Origin: Streptomyces sp. NRRL F-5630
GTDB lineage: Bacteria > Actinomycetota > Actinomycetes > Streptomycetales > Streptomycetaceae
Reading direction: 5' to 3'
Assembly: GCF_000719475.1 (NCBI RefSeq)
Contig: NZ_JOGO01000071.1
Span: 1 to 30,170 of the forward strand
DNA: 30,170 nt
This document shows positions 14,783 through 22,948 of the stretch, piece by piece. The translations under genes were made by a program, and so were the position numbers. The notes under the pieces were generated by a model, which saw nothing but the letters and a program-made list of their open reading frames with translations, did not search any database and was not told the origin of the DNA. The number at the start of each line of letters is the position of its first letter. Within the stretch, counting starts at the first letter, position 1.

Positions 14783-17221
14783 TCAGTCCACGAGGTGTTC
14801 GGGGCGTACCGGGGTGCGGTCGAGCGCGCGGCCCGTCGCGGCGCGGATCGCCGCGAGGACGGCGGGCGTCGAGGAGAGCGTGGGCGCCTCGCCGATCCCG
14901 CGCAGGCCGTAGGGGGCGTGGTCGTCGGCGAGTTCGAGGATGTCGAGGGGGATCGTGGGCGTGTCGAGGATGGTGGGGATGAGGTAGTCGGTGAAGGAGG
15001 GGTTGCGGACCTTCGCCGTGACCGGGTCGACGAGGATCTCCTCCATGACGGCGATGCCGAGGCCCTGGGTGCTGCCGCCCTGGATCTGGCCCTGCACGGA
15101 GAGCGGGTTGAGGGCCTTGCCGACGTCCTGCGCGCAGGCGAGTTCGACGACTTTCACGAGGCCGAGTTCGGTGTCCACCTCGACGACGGCGCGGTGCGCG
15201 GCGAAGGAGTACTGGACGTGCCCCTTGCCCTGCCCGGTGCTCCGGTGGAAGGGCTCGGTGGGGCGGTGACGCCATTCGTCCTCGATCTCCACGGCCTCGT
15301 CCCCGAGGACATCGGCGAGGCTCGCGAGGACTTCGCCGCCCTCGGTGACGACCTTGCCGTCCTCCAGGAGGAGTTCGGCGTGTGCCCAGGCCGGGTGGTA
15401 CGTGCCGAACTTGACGCGGCCGAGGTCGAGCACGCGGGCGCGGACGAGTCCGCACACGTGCTTGACGGCGCCGCCGGTCATGTAGGTCTGGCGCGAGGCG
15501 GAGGTCGATCCGGCCGAACCGACGCGCGTGTCGGCGGGGTTGATGGTGACCTGGGTGATGCCGAGTTCGGTGCGGGCGATCTGCGCGTGGACGGTGACGC
15601 CGCCCTGGCCGACCTCGGCCATCGCGGTGTGGACGGTCGCGACGGCCTCGCCCGCGATGCTCTCCAGGCGCACGCGCGCGGTCGAGTAGTCGTCGAAGCC
15701 CTCCGAGAAGCCGACGTTCTTGATGCCGGCCGCGTAGCCGATGCCCCGTACGACGCCCTCGCCGTGGCTCGTGTTCGACAGCCCGCCGGGCAGGTGCCGC
15801 ACGTCGGCGCCCTCGCTGGACTCCCACTGCCGTTCGGGGGGCAGAGGGCGGGCCTTGACGCGGCGCAGGAGCTCGGCGACGGGCGCGGGCGAGTCGACCA
15901 CCTGCCCGGTCGGCATCACGGCGCCCTGCTCCATCGCGTTGAGGCGGCGGAACTCGACGGGGTCCATGCCGAGCGCGGCGGCGAGCTTGTCCATCTGCGC
16001 CTCGTAGGCGAAGCACGCCTGGACGGCGCCGAAGCCGCGCATCGCGCCGCACGGCGGGTTGTTGGTGTAGAGGGCGACCGCCTCGATCTCGACGTCGTCG
16101 ACGACGTACGGGCCCGCGCCCAGCGAGGCGGCGTTGCCGACGACGGCGGGAGAGGAGGAGGCGTAGGCGCCGCCGTCCAGGACGATGCGCGCCCTGAGGT
16201 GGGTGAGCTTGCCCTCGCGGGTCGCCCCGTGCTCGTACCAGAGGCGCGCGGGGTGGCGGTGGACGTGGCCGAAGAAGGACTCGAAGCGGTTGTAGACGAT
16301 CTTGACGGGCTTGCCGGTGCGGAGCGCGAGCAGGCAGCCGTGGATCTGCATGGACAGGTCCTCACGGCCGCCGAAGGCGCCGCCGACGCCGGAGAGCGTC
16401 ATACGGATCTTCTCCTCGGGCAGGCCGAGGACGGGGGCGATCTGGCGGAGGTCGGAGTGCAGCCACTGCGTGGCGACGTAGAGGTCGACGCCGCCGTCGT
16501 CGGCGGGCACGGCGAGTCCGGACTCGGGGCCGAGGAACGCCTGGTCCTGCATCCCGAAGAAGTACTCGCCGCTCACGACGACGTCCGCGCGCCGGGCCGC
16601 CCCGGCGGCGTCGCCGCGCACGATGGGCTGGCGGTGGACGATGTTCGGGTGAGGGACGTGCCCGGCGTGGTGGTCGGCGCGGCCCTCGTGGAGGAGCGGG
16701 GCCCCCGGGGCGGTCGCGGACGCCTCGTCGGTGACGACGGGCAGTTCGCGGTAGTCGACGCGGATCTTCGCGGCGGCGCGGCGCGCGGTCTCGGGGTGGT
16801 CGGCCGCGACGAGCGCGACGGGCTCCCCGTGGTGGCGGACGCGGCCGTGGGCGAGGACGGGCGTGTCCTGGATCTCCAGTCCGTAGTGGCGCACGGCGGT
16901 GGGCAGGTCGTCGTAGGTGAGGACGGCGTGCACGCCGGGGGTGGCGAGGGCCTCGGCGGTGTCGATCGAGCGGATCTCGGCGTGGGCGTGCGGGGAGCGC
17001 AGGGTGTGGCCCCACAGCATGTCCTCGTGCCACATGTCCGAGGCGTAGGCGAACTCGCCGGTGACCTTGAGGATGCCGTCGGGGCGCGGCGTCGACTCGC
17101 CGATGCCGCCGGGGGTCGTGGTGCCGGGGCGGCCCTGGATGAGGTGGGTGGGGACGCCGCTGGGGGTGCGGGGGCTGGTCACCGGGCCCTCGCCAGGGGT
17201 ACGGGTGCGGGAGCCGGTCAC
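14783..17221 (-). CDS. Xanthine dehydrogenase, molybdopterin-binding subunit
   Basis: An 812-residue catalytic subunit of the xanthine oxidase family. It hydroxylates hypoxanthine and xanthine to urate at the molybdenum centre. Residues about 48-160 are the a/b hammerhead domain (GILKVTGEFAYASDM, LRSPHAHAEI). The rest is the Mo-binding domain, with GGAFGGRED (281-288), GAMRGFGAVQACFAYE, EVGQGGVTVHAQIA and GIGEAP carrying the probable catalytic base Glu778. The CO-dehydrogenase CSFR active-site loop is absent. I chose the GTG at 17221: it overlaps the upstream stop as GTGA and has GAGGAGG 4 bases before it. About 30 Gly/Pro/Thr-rich residues precede the first domain. A later GTG remains possible. 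Neighbours give the FAD and iron-sulfur partners, so the holoenzyme is a three-chain type. Substrate is inferred from XdhC and PucR context. Confidence 0.92.
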   Translation of the reverse strand: MTGSRTRTPGEGPVTSPRTPSGVPTHLIQGRPGTTTPGGIGESTPRPDGILKVTGEFAYASDMWHEDMLWGHTLRSPHAHAEIRSIDTAEALATPGVHAVLTYDDLPTAVRHYGLEIQDTPVLAHGRVRHHGEPVALVAADHPETARRAAAKIRVDYRELPVVTDEASATAPGAPLLHEGRADHHAGHVPHPNIVHRQPIVRGDAAGAARRADVVVSGEYFFGMQDQAFLGPESGLAVPADDGGVDLYVATQWLHSDLRQIAPVLGLPEEKIRMTLSGVGGAFGGREDLSMQIHGCLLALRTGKPVKIVYNRFESFFGHVHRHPARLWYEHGATREGKLTHLRARIVLDGGAYASSSPAVVGNAASLGAGPYVVDDVEIEAVALYTNNPPCGAMRGFGAVQACFAYEAQMDKLAAALGMDPVEFRRLNAMEQGAVMPTGQVVDSPAPVAELLRRVKARPLPPERQWESSEGADVRHLPGGLSNTSHGEGVVRGIGYAAGIKNVGFSEGFDDYSTARVRLESIAGEAVATVHTAMAEVGQGGVTVHAQIARTELGITQVTINPADTRVGSAGSTSASRQTYMTGGAVKHVCGLVRARVLDLGRVKFGTYHPAWAHAELLLEDGKVVTEGGEVLASLADVLGDEAVEIEDEWRHRPTEPFHRSTGQGKGHVQYSFAAHRAVVEVDTELGLVKVVELACAQDVGKALNPLSVQGQIQGGSTQGLGIAVMEEILVDPVTAKVRNPSFTDYLIPTILDTPTIPLDILELADDHAPYGLRGIGEAPTLSSTPAVLAAIRAATGRALDRTPVRPEHLVD

Positions 17222-17793
17222 CGGGCCTCCTCGGTACGGGCCGTGTCCTGGCGGGCGGCGGCGAGGCGGACGGCGTCGAGAATTTTCTCGTAGCCGGTGC
17301 AGCGGCACAGGTTCCCCGACAGGGCCTCGCGGATGTCGGCGTCACTGGGCGAGGGGACGCGTTCGAGCAGGTCGTCGGCGGCGACGAGAAGGCCCGGGGT
17401 GCAGAAGCCGCACTGGACGGCGCCCGCGTCGACGAATGCCCGCTGGACCGGCGAGAGCGCCGGGCCGCCCGGCTCGCGGGGGCTCGCCTCCCAGCGCCGG
17501 GGGTCGTCGGGAGGGGTGGCCGCGGGCTCCGTGCCGGCACGCCGGGCCGCGTACTCCGCGAGTCCTTCGACCGTATCGACGCGCCGTCCCTCCGCCTGTC
17601 CCGCGGCGACGAGGCAGGCGCAGACGGGCACGCCGTCGAGCCGGACCGTGCAGGAGCCGCACTCGCCCTGCTCGCAGGCGTTCTTGGAGCCCGGCAGGCC
17701 GAGGCGTTCGCGCAGCACGTACAGGAGCGACTCGCCCTCCCACACGTCGTCGGCCTCGTGGCGCCGTCCGTTGACGACGAGGTTCACGCGCAT
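17218..17793 (-). CDS. Xanthine dehydrogenase, [2Fe-2S] subunit
   Basis: A 191-residue electron-transfer subunit carrying two [2Fe-2S] clusters. The plant-ferredoxin-type site is Cys40, Cys45, Cys48 and Cys60 (ACEQGECGSCTVRLDG, then CAC). The second, all-helical site is Cys128, Cys131, Cys163 and Cys165 (QCGFCTPG, CRCTGY). It passes electrons from the Mo centre to FAD in the neighbouring subunits. Between the two domains (about residues 85-112) is an extra Pro/Glu/Arg-rich stretch that most small subunits of about 160-170 residues lack. The gene overlaps the FAD-subunit gene by 10 bases and the Mo-subunit gene by 4 bases, so translation is tightly coupled. The ATG start is supported by the usual NLVVNGRRHEADDVWEGESLL opening. 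Confidence 0.93.
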   Translation of the reverse strand: MRVNLVVNGRRHEADDVWEGESLLYVLRERLGLPGSKNACEQGECGSCTVRLDGVPVCACLVAAGQAEGRRVDTVEGLAEYAARRAGTEPAATPPDDPRRWEASPREPGGPALSPVQRAFVDAGAVQCGFCTPGLLVAADDLLERVPSPSDADIREALSGNLCRCTGYEKILDAVRLAAARQDTARTEEAR

Positions 17794-18677
17794 GATGCTC
17801 CGTTCCGGCGCTGCTCGGTGCCGAGGGCCTGCCAGGCCCAGGTGAAGGTGCGGCGGGCCATGACGCCGACCGCGTGCCTGCGGTAGGCGGCCGAGCCGCG
17901 GACGTCGTCGATGGGGTTGCAGGCGCCCGAGGCGAGCTGCCCGAACTGCCGCAGCGCCGCCTCGCCCGGTGGCCTGCCGGTCTCCCAGGAGCGCTCCTCG
18001 TCGAGTACGGAGGTGAGGAACTCCTCGGCGGCCTTCGCACGGACGGGGGTGGGCGCGGCCGAGCCGATCCCGGTGCGCAGGGTGCGGCGGTCGGGGTGGA
18101 GCGCGAGGCCGAAGGCGCACACGGCGATGACCATGGCGTTGCGCGTGCCGACCTTGGAGAACTGCTGCGGGCCGCGCGCGGCGGGCAGGTGGATCGCGCG
18201 GATCAGCTCGTCGGGCGCGAGGGCGTTGCGCTTGACGCCGGTGTAGAAGTCGTCGACGGGGACGTGGCGCGTGCCCCGTACCGAGGCCACCTCGATGTCG
18301 GCGCCCGAGGCGAGGAGCGCGGGGTGCGCGTCCCCCGCGGGGGAGGCGGTGCCGAGGTTGCCGCCGACGCCGCCCCGGTTGCGGATCTGCGGCGAGGCCA
18401 CGGTGTGCGCGGCGCGCGCGAGACCGGGCAGCTCGGTGGCCAGCTCGGTCATGATCCGCGTGTACGGGACCGAGGCGCCCAGGCGCACCGTGTCGCCGTC
18501 CCGTTCCCACGTGCTCAGCGCGGTGACGCGGCCGAGGTCGATGAGGTGCGCGGGCCTGCGGTGGTCGAAGTTCAGCTCGACCATGACGTCGGTGCCGCCC
18601 GCGAGCGGGACGGCAGCGGGGTGCGCGGCCTTCGCGGCGAGCGCCTCCTCCCAGCTTGCTGGTCTCAGGAATTCCAT
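17784..18677 (-). CDS. Xanthine dehydrogenase, FAD-binding subunit
   Basis: A 297-residue flavoprotein subunit that passes electrons from the iron-sulfur clusters to NAD+ or another acceptor. The N-terminal FAD-binding domain has PLAGGTDVMVEL (about 22-33) and a second pyrophosphate loop, RNRGGVGGNLGTASPAGD. The C-terminal CO-dehydrogenase flavoprotein domain covers about 175-285, with QQFSKVGTRNAMVIAVCAFG. The usual GGNLAxASPxGD reads GGNLGTASPAGD, so it is intact. The ATG has GGAG 5 bases upstream; this is the first gene of the xdh operon. Its promoter region (18678-18952) is shared with the divergent PucR-family gene and carries several inverted repeats. Confidence 0.92.
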   Translation of the reverse strand: MEFLRPASWEEALAAKAAHPAAVPLAGGTDVMVELNFDHRRPAHLIDLGRVTALSTWERDGDTVRLGASVPYTRIMTELATELPGLARAAHTVASPQIRNRGGVGGNLGTASPAGDAHPALLASGADIEVASVRGTRHVPVDDFYTGVKRNALAPDELIRAIHLPAARGPQQFSKVGTRNAMVIAVCAFGLALHPDRRTLRTGIGSAAPTPVRAKAAEEFLTSVLDEERSWETGRPPGEAALRQFGQLASGACNPIDDVRGSAAYRRHAVGVMARRTFTWAWQALGTEQRRNGASCA

Positions 18678-18775
18678 GCGGACTCCATGCGGGTCTCTCC
18701 CGGTCGGTCGTGCGGTCGGAAGGGGGCGAGCGGGGGCAGAGGGCGAGCGGGGGCAGGAGGCGGGGGCGGGCTCCC

Positions 18776-18787
18776 GTACGGCCGTAC
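18776..18787. promoter_or_regulatory. Perfect 12-base palindrome GTACGGCCGTAC
   Basis: It lies about 100 bases upstream of the FAD-subunit start in the xdh/pucR divergent region. GTACGG strings are frequent in high-GC genomes, so an operator role is weakly supported. Confidence 0.3.
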
Positions 18788-18807
18788 CACGGGTGCGCCC
18801 AGTGAAG

Positions 18808-18837
18808 CGGTGACAGGGCCGTTCCGCACAGTCACCG
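18808..18837. promoter_or_regulatory. Inverted repeat CGGTGAC-N16-GTCACCG, candidate xdh/pucR operator
   Basis: Perfect 7-base arms with centres 23 bases apart, roughly two helical turns. It sits midway between the divergent xdh and pucR-type genes. The spacing suits a dimer or a pair of dimers bound on one DNA face. The PucR-family protein is the nearest candidate binder; that is inference. Confidence 0.5.
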
Positions 18838-18851
18838 AACCCCTGAACGAA

Positions 18852-18895
18852 TTGGCTGTCCAGGGGCCGCGTCTTGTAGATTCGTATGAAGAATC
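18852..18895 (+). promoter_or_regulatory. Candidate pucR promoter with inverted repeat GATTC-N7-GAATC
   Basis: TTGGCT (18852-18857) and TAGATT (18877-18882) are 19 bases apart, about 70 bases before the pucR ATG, in an AT-richer stretch. GATTC-N7-GAATC (18879-18895) overlaps the -10 box, a location suited to autorepression. The spacer is longer than the ideal 17. Confidence 0.4.
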
Positions 18896-18952
18896 AGGGC
18901 GATTTACTTCGCTGTTTCGCCCAGGAAACCCACACGGATCGGCGGCGGGGAC

Positions 18953-20683
18953 ATGCGGCTGCGCGCATTGCTGGAGAGCGGCACCCTGGGGCTCCGGCTG
19001 CTCGGCGGCGCCGAGGAGCTGGACCGTACGGTGCGCGGGGTCATGACGACCGACCTGCGCGACCCGAGCCGCTACCTCTCGGGGGGTGAGCTGGTCCTCA
19101 CGGGGCTCGCCTGGCGGCACGCCCCCGAGGACTCCGAGTCCTTCGTGCGGATCGTCGCCGAGGCGGGTGTCGCCGCGCTCGCGGCGGGCGAGGCGGAGCT
19201 GGGCCCGGTCCCCGAGGACCTGATCGCGGCCTGCGCCCGTTACCAGGTCCCGCTCTTCTCGGTGAGCGAGTCCGTCGCCTTCGCGACGATCACCGAGCAC
19301 ATCGTCCGGCAGGTCTCCGGCGAGCGCGCCGGGGACCTCGCGGCGGTCGTGGACCGGCACCGCAAACTCATGACGGGCGGTCCGGCGGGCGGTCCGGGCG
19401 CGGTGCTCGACCTGCTGGGCAACGACCTCGACCTGCACGCCTGGGTGCTCTCGTCGACCGGCCGCGCGATCGCGGGCTCGGCCCGCACCGGCGCGCCGGT
19501 GCTCGCCCCCGAGGTCCGCGAGACCCTCGCCTCGGCCCGTCTCGACGCCGTGCGGACCGGACGGCTCGGCGCGCAGCGCGTCACTGTCGGCGACACCGTC
19601 TACTCCCTCTTCCCCGTGCAGTCCACGACACCGGGCCCCTTGGACGCGCGCCGCGCCGGGCTGGGGCAGTGGGTGCTGGCCGTCGCGGCGGACGCCTCCG
19701 ACTGGCCCGCCGGGCGGCGCGAACTGCTCGACGGCGTCACCCAGCTCATCGCGGTCGAGCGGGACCGCAGGGACGCGGGCCGCTCGGTACGGCGGCGCCT
19801 CGCGGGCGAGGTCCTCGACCTCGTGCAGAGCGGCGCCCCGGCCGCCGAGACGGCCGCGCGCCTGCGCGCCGCCGGCCCGCTCCTGCTGCCGGGCACGAGC
19901 AGCGCCCCGTACTGGCAGATCGTCGTCGCCTCCGTCGAGTGGGAGGACGAGACCCCCGGCGAGGCCACGGGACGCCTCGCGCGCGACCTCCTGGAGGAAG
20001 TCCTCGCGAGGGGCACGGAGGCGCCGGGCCGGGCGGGCGAGGACGGGCTGCCCGCGCCCGCCGGTACGGACCTGCCGGGCCCCGGGGACGAACCAGCGGA
20101 CCGCGCCGCCGTCACGCAGCTCGGCGCCGAGGCCGTCGCCCTCGTCCCGCTGTCCGCGCGCCCGGGCGACGAGGAGCACACGGGCGCCGAGCTGGACGCG
20201 ACGCACCTCGTGGGCCCGGCGGGCGCCCCGCTCGCGGCGGGGCTGGGCACGCAGGGCAGGCTCACGGTCGGCGTGAGCGCGGCGGTGCACTCCGCCGAGG
20301 GCCTGCGCGGCGCCTTGGAGGAGGCCCGTCACGCGCGCCGGGTCGCGGCGGCCCGCCCGGGGCCCGTCAACGCGGCCGGGCACCAGGAACTCGCCTCGCA
20401 CGTACTCCTCCTGCCGTTCGTCCCCGACGACGTGCGGCGTGCCTTCACCGCCCGGCTCCTCGACCCGCTGCGCGTCTACGACCGCCGCCACCGCGCCGAG
20501 CTGGTCCCCACCCTGGAGGCGTTCCTCGACAGCGACGGCTCCTGGACGCGGTGCGCGGCCCGGCTCCATCTGCATGTGAACACCCTCCGCTACCGCGTGG
20601 GCAGGATCCAGCAACTGACGGGGCGTGACCTGTCGCGTCTGGAGGACAAGCTGGACTTCTTCCTGGCGCTGCGGATGAGCTGA
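18953..20683 (+). CDS. PucR-family transcriptional regulator (purine catabolism)
   Basis: A 576-residue cytosolic regulator. Residues 1-125 form the N-terminal PucR sensor domain (RALLESGTLGLRLLGGAEEL, DLRDPSRYLSGGELVLTGLAW). The middle is a divergent GGDEF/CdaR-like region, with a low-complexity Gly/Pro insertion near 355-385. The last 60 residues are the PucR HTH (TLEAFLDSDGSWTRCAARLH, then NTLRYRVGRIQQLTGRDLSRLEDKLDFFLALRM). The ATG at 18953 opens the conserved N-terminus, although its upstream GGCGGGGA is a weak ribosome site. The gene is divergent from the xdh operon across 275 bases with several inverted repeats, so it is a strong candidate activator or repressor of xdh. Its effector is probably a purine intermediate (hypoxanthine, urate or allantoin), inferred from relatives and not visible here. 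Confidence 0.92.
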   Translation: MRLRALLESGTLGLRLLGGAEELDRTVRGVMTTDLRDPSRYLSGGELVLTGLAWRHAPEDSESFVRIVAEAGVAALAAGEAELGPVPEDLIAACARYQVPLFSVSESVAFATITEHIVRQVSGERAGDLAAVVDRHRKLMTGGPAGGPGAVLDLLGNDLDLHAWVLSSTGRAIAGSARTGAPVLAPEVRETLASARLDAVRTGRLGAQRVTVGDTVYSLFPVQSTTPGPLDARRAGLGQWVLAVAADASDWPAGRRELLDGVTQLIAVERDRRDAGRSVRRRLAGEVLDLVQSGAPAAETAARLRAAGPLLLPGTSSAPYWQIVVASVEWEDETPGEATGRLARDLLEEVLARGTEAPGRAGEDGLPAPAGTDLPGPGDEPADRAAVTQLGAEAVALVPLSARPGDEEHTGAELDATHLVGPAGAPLAAGLGTQGRLTVGVSAAVHSAEGLRGALEEARHARRVAAARPGPVNAAGHQELASHVLLLPFVPDDVRRAFTARLLDPLRVYDRRHRAELVPTLEAFLDSDGSWTRCAARLHLHVNTLRYRVGRIQQLTGRDLSRLEDKLDFFLALRMS

Positions 20684-20984
20684 GGGACGCGAGCCCGGGA
20701 GGCCGGGGCCCGGGAGCAGTCGGGGGCCGGAGGCGGGGCGCGAGGGTCCGCGGCTGCGGAGGCCGGGCCGGGAGACGCGGCGGGGCGTGCGGCGTGCCGG
20801 GGGCGGGAACGCTCGCGCGCCGCGCCCCCTGCCGTACGGGGGCCGGGGCCCCCTCCCCCGCGCCGTGGATGATCCGGGTCCGTCGCGTCCCGGCGGAGTC
20901 CCCGCCTCCGCCGCTCCCTCGCAGGTCGGGCGGTACGGGGGCGCGTAGGGCTCGCGGGAGGGGCCCGACACGCGCCCGGCGCGT
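20684..20984. other. Intergenic region without a recognisable gene
   Basis: About 300 bases after pucR. I see no coding frame with proper codon bias and a ribosome site. It contains GC-rich repeats (CCCGGGAG occurs twice near 20691-20714) and a hairpin GCCCCC-N8-GGGGGC (20824-20843) that could end pucR transcription. Confidence 0.5.
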
Positions 20985-21002
20985 TTGTGAAAACTTTCAC
21001 CC
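20985..21002. promoter_or_regulatory. Rex-like palindrome TTGTGAA-N4-TTCACCC
   Basis: The core GTGAAA-AC-TTTCAC (20987-21000) is a perfect dyad. The left half-site TTGTGAA matches the redox-repressor Rex consensus (TTGTGAA-N4-TTCACAA) fully; the right one differs at the last two positions. It lies directly upstream of a -35-like TTGGCG (21009-21014), with TGAGAT at 21033-21038, before the TPR-like gene. Rex identity is inferred from motif similarity. Confidence 0.5.
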
Positions 21003-21081
21003 ACCCTCTTGGCGGCCCGCCACCCGCCGTGCTGAGATGCACGTCACAGCTCACCGGCGCGCGTGATGTGAGGAGGGGACT

Positions 21082-21864
21082 GTGGCGGACACCGCCATGC
21101 CTTGGTCCGTATCGACGTCGAAGCCGGGACCTGCGGGGGAGACGGAAGTGTTCGACCGGTCGGTGTGGCGGCTGCGGTCACGCGGCTGCTGGACCGAAGC
21201 GGCCTCCCTGCTCGCCCCGCTCCCCGGAGCGGAAGCCGCCCTGCGGCGCACCGAACTCCTCGCGGAACGCTGCCTGTACACGGGCGAGGGCTGGGCGGAG
21301 GCGGAGGACGCGCTGCGCGCGGCCGAGGCGCTCGCGCACAGTGACGACGAACGCGGCACGGCCGCCTGCGAACGCGGGCACCTCGCCTACCTCGCCACCT
21401 CGCTCGGCGTCAGGGACCGTGCCGACGAGGCGAGTTCGGCGCTCGGCAGAGCGGCGGCACTGCTCGCCCCCGGCTCCCCCCATCGCCCGCTCCTCGACTA
21501 CCGGCGCGGCCTCATCGCCGAACACCTCGCCCACGCGCCCCAGCCCGCCCGGGCGGCCTACCGCCGCGCGCAGGCGGGCGCCACCGCCCACGGCGACCGC
21601 TTCCTCCTCGCCCGCACCTGGTACCGCCTCGCCGAACTCGCCCTGCGCGACGGCGAGGCGACCGAGGCCAGGCACGGCTTCACGCAGAGCCTGGCGCTGC
21701 GCGAGAGCCTGGGCGACCTCGTCGGCACACCCCCGACCCTCGCGGCCCTCGCCGAGACCGCCCCCGAACCGGAGGCGGAACGGCTGCGCGCGGAGGCGCG
21801 GAGACTGTGGGGGCTCCTGGGCGGGATACCGAGGCTGCTGGAGGGACGACTGGGGGTGGAGTGA
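21082..21864 (+). CDS. TPR-like helical repeat protein
   Basis: A 260-residue protein made almost wholly of antiparallel helices. Residues about 28-225 show TPR-like spacing of Ala/Leu-rich helix pairs (for example ALRAAEALAHSDDERGTAAC, LLARTWYRLAELALRDGEAT, ARHGFTQSLALRESLGD). No enzyme motif, signal peptide or membrane segment is visible, so it is probably a cytosolic protein-binding scaffold. I cannot name its partner. The GTG at 21082 is chosen because GAGGAGGGG lies 5-6 bases upstream. It appears to be transcribed alone from a promoter overlapping a Rex-like palindrome, which would tie expression to the NADH/NAD+ ratio if real. It is convergent with the GntR regulator gene 67 bases downstream. 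Confidence 0.75.
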   Translation: MADTAMPWSVSTSKPGPAGETEVFDRSVWRLRSRGCWTEAASLLAPLPGAEAALRRTELLAERCLYTGEGWAEAEDALRAAEALAHSDDERGTAACERGHLAYLATSLGVRDRADEASSALGRAAALLAPGSPHRPLLDYRRGLIAEHLAHAPQPARAAYRRAQAGATAHGDRFLLARTWYRLAELALRDGEATEARHGFTQSLALRESLGDLVGTPPTLAALAETAPEPEAERLRAEARRLWGLLGGIPRLLEGRLGVE

Positions 21865-21931
21865 CGGCGGCGGGAGGAGGGGGGACGGCCGCTTCCGCTC
21901 CGGCGGGCGTCCGGCCTCGCCCCGCGCCTCC

Positions 21932-22780
21932 TCAGCCCCGCACCCCCAGGTGACTGCGCAGCACCGTCGCCAGCGTCGCCGTATCGGCCCGCTCGATCGC
22001 GTCGAGCAGCGCTGTGTGCTGCGCCGCCTCTTCCGCCCAGGGCCGGGGCGTACGGGCGCGAGGGCTTCCCGCGCGGCGGTGGAGGGCGTCGGCGACGCGG
22101 GTCAGCTCGGGATTCCCGTGCAGGCCGAGCAGTGCCGCGTGGAAGGCGCGATCGGCCTCGCCGTAGCCCGTGCGGTCGCCCGTACGGGCCAGCTCCTCGG
22201 CCCGCGCGGCGAGGGGGCGCAGCTCCGGGGGCAGCGCGGGCAGCGTGGCGGCGAGCCGGGTGAGGACGGGCAGCTCGATCAGGAGCAGCACCTCGGCGAG
22301 CGCCGCCGCGTCGGCGTCGGTACGGGCCAGGACACGGAAGCCGCGATTGGGCACCGTCTCGACGGCCCCCTCGGCGGCGAGCCGCTGCATCGCCTCGCGT
22401 ACCGGCGTCGCCGAGACCCCGTACCGCTCCCCCAGCGCGGGCGCCGAGTAGACCCGCCCCGCCTCCAGCTCGCCCGAGTCGAGCGCCGCCCGCAGTGCCT
22501 CAAGGACCTGGCCGCGCACCGAGGTGCGGCGCAGCGGGGTGCGGGCGTGTCCCGGGTGGTCCTGCCCCCGCGCGGAGCCGTGCGCGAGGTCGGCGGGACA
22601 GGCGGGACCGCCGGGGGGACGCGCCGAACCACCCGGACGCGCGCCCGTACCGCTCCCCCGCGCCGCGCCACGCCCGCGCGTGCCGCCGATCGCGTCTTCA
22701 CCCGGACGGCGGGGCGGGGGGACGCGCTCCTCGACCCCGTCCGCCGGGTGCGGGCCTCGGGGGGCCGGTTCGCGTTCCAC
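21932..22780 (-). CDS. GntR-family (FadR/FCD subfamily) transcriptional regulator
   Basis: A 282-residue repressor-type regulator. Residues about 84-148 form the winged HTH (TSVRGQVLEALRAALDSGEL, then YSAPALGERYGVSATPVREAMQRLAAEG). Residues about 155-275 form the helical FCD ligand domain (EVLLLIELPVLTRLA, EADRAFHAALLGLHGNPELTRV), with Asp and His residues in the usual metal or carboxylate site. The first roughly 80 residues are Gly/Pro/Arg-rich and unlike any GntR domain. No ATG lies between them and the HTH, so I kept the GTG at 22780, but the true start may be further in at a non-ATG codon. The gene is divergent from an iron-box-controlled ferric reductase. Its ligand is probably a small organic acid, by family analogy only. 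Confidence 0.85.
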   Translation of the reverse strand: MEREPAPRGPHPADGVEERVPPPRRPGEDAIGGTRGRGAARGSGTGARPGGSARPPGGPACPADLAHGSARGQDHPGHARTPLRRTSVRGQVLEALRAALDSGELEAGRVYSAPALGERYGVSATPVREAMQRLAAEGAVETVPNRGFRVLARTDADAAALAEVLLLIELPVLTRLAATLPALPPELRPLAARAEELARTGDRTGYGEADRAFHAALLGLHGNPELTRVADALHRRAGSPRARTPRPWAEEAAQHTALLDAIERADTATLATVLRSHLGVRG

Positions 22781-22890
22781 TTCGCCTTCCTCCGTACCGC
22801 TGGGGTCCGCGTGCTCGCGGCGGGCGGGTTCCGCGCGCCCTCAGCACGATAGAGGGAGGGACCCCAGGTTCCCAGCCCACTCCCTTCCGG

Positions 22891-22909
22891 TAAGGTAAGG
22901 CTTACCTGT
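22891..22909. promoter_or_regulatory. Iron box (DmdR1/IdeR-type operator)
   Basis: AGGTAAG-G-CTTACCT (22893-22907) is a perfect dyad. The 19-base site agrees with about 14 positions of the actinomycete consensus TTAGGTTAGGCTAACCTAA. It lies about 40 bases upstream of the FhuF-like reductase ATG, where an iron-loaded DtxR-family repressor would block transcription. The same dyad could also affect the divergent GntR gene. Confidence 0.8.
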
Positions 22910-22948
22910 AGATCCTCCTGTTTCGACGTGCGATTCGGTGGTCCGCGC

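Noticed and set aside
14795..17293. An 832-codon open frame on the plus strand, antisense to the xdh molybdopterin-subunit gene, and a similar 573-codon frame at 26468-28189 antisense to poxB
   Set aside because: High-GC genes commonly leave long open antisense frames. The translations are Arg/Gly/Ala/Val-rich with no domain, while the minus-strand proteins have full family motifs.
14783..18677. Carbon monoxide dehydrogenase (CoxMSL) operon
   Set aside because: The large subunit lacks the CSFR copper-site loop, and XdhC and PucR context fit purine hydroxylation.
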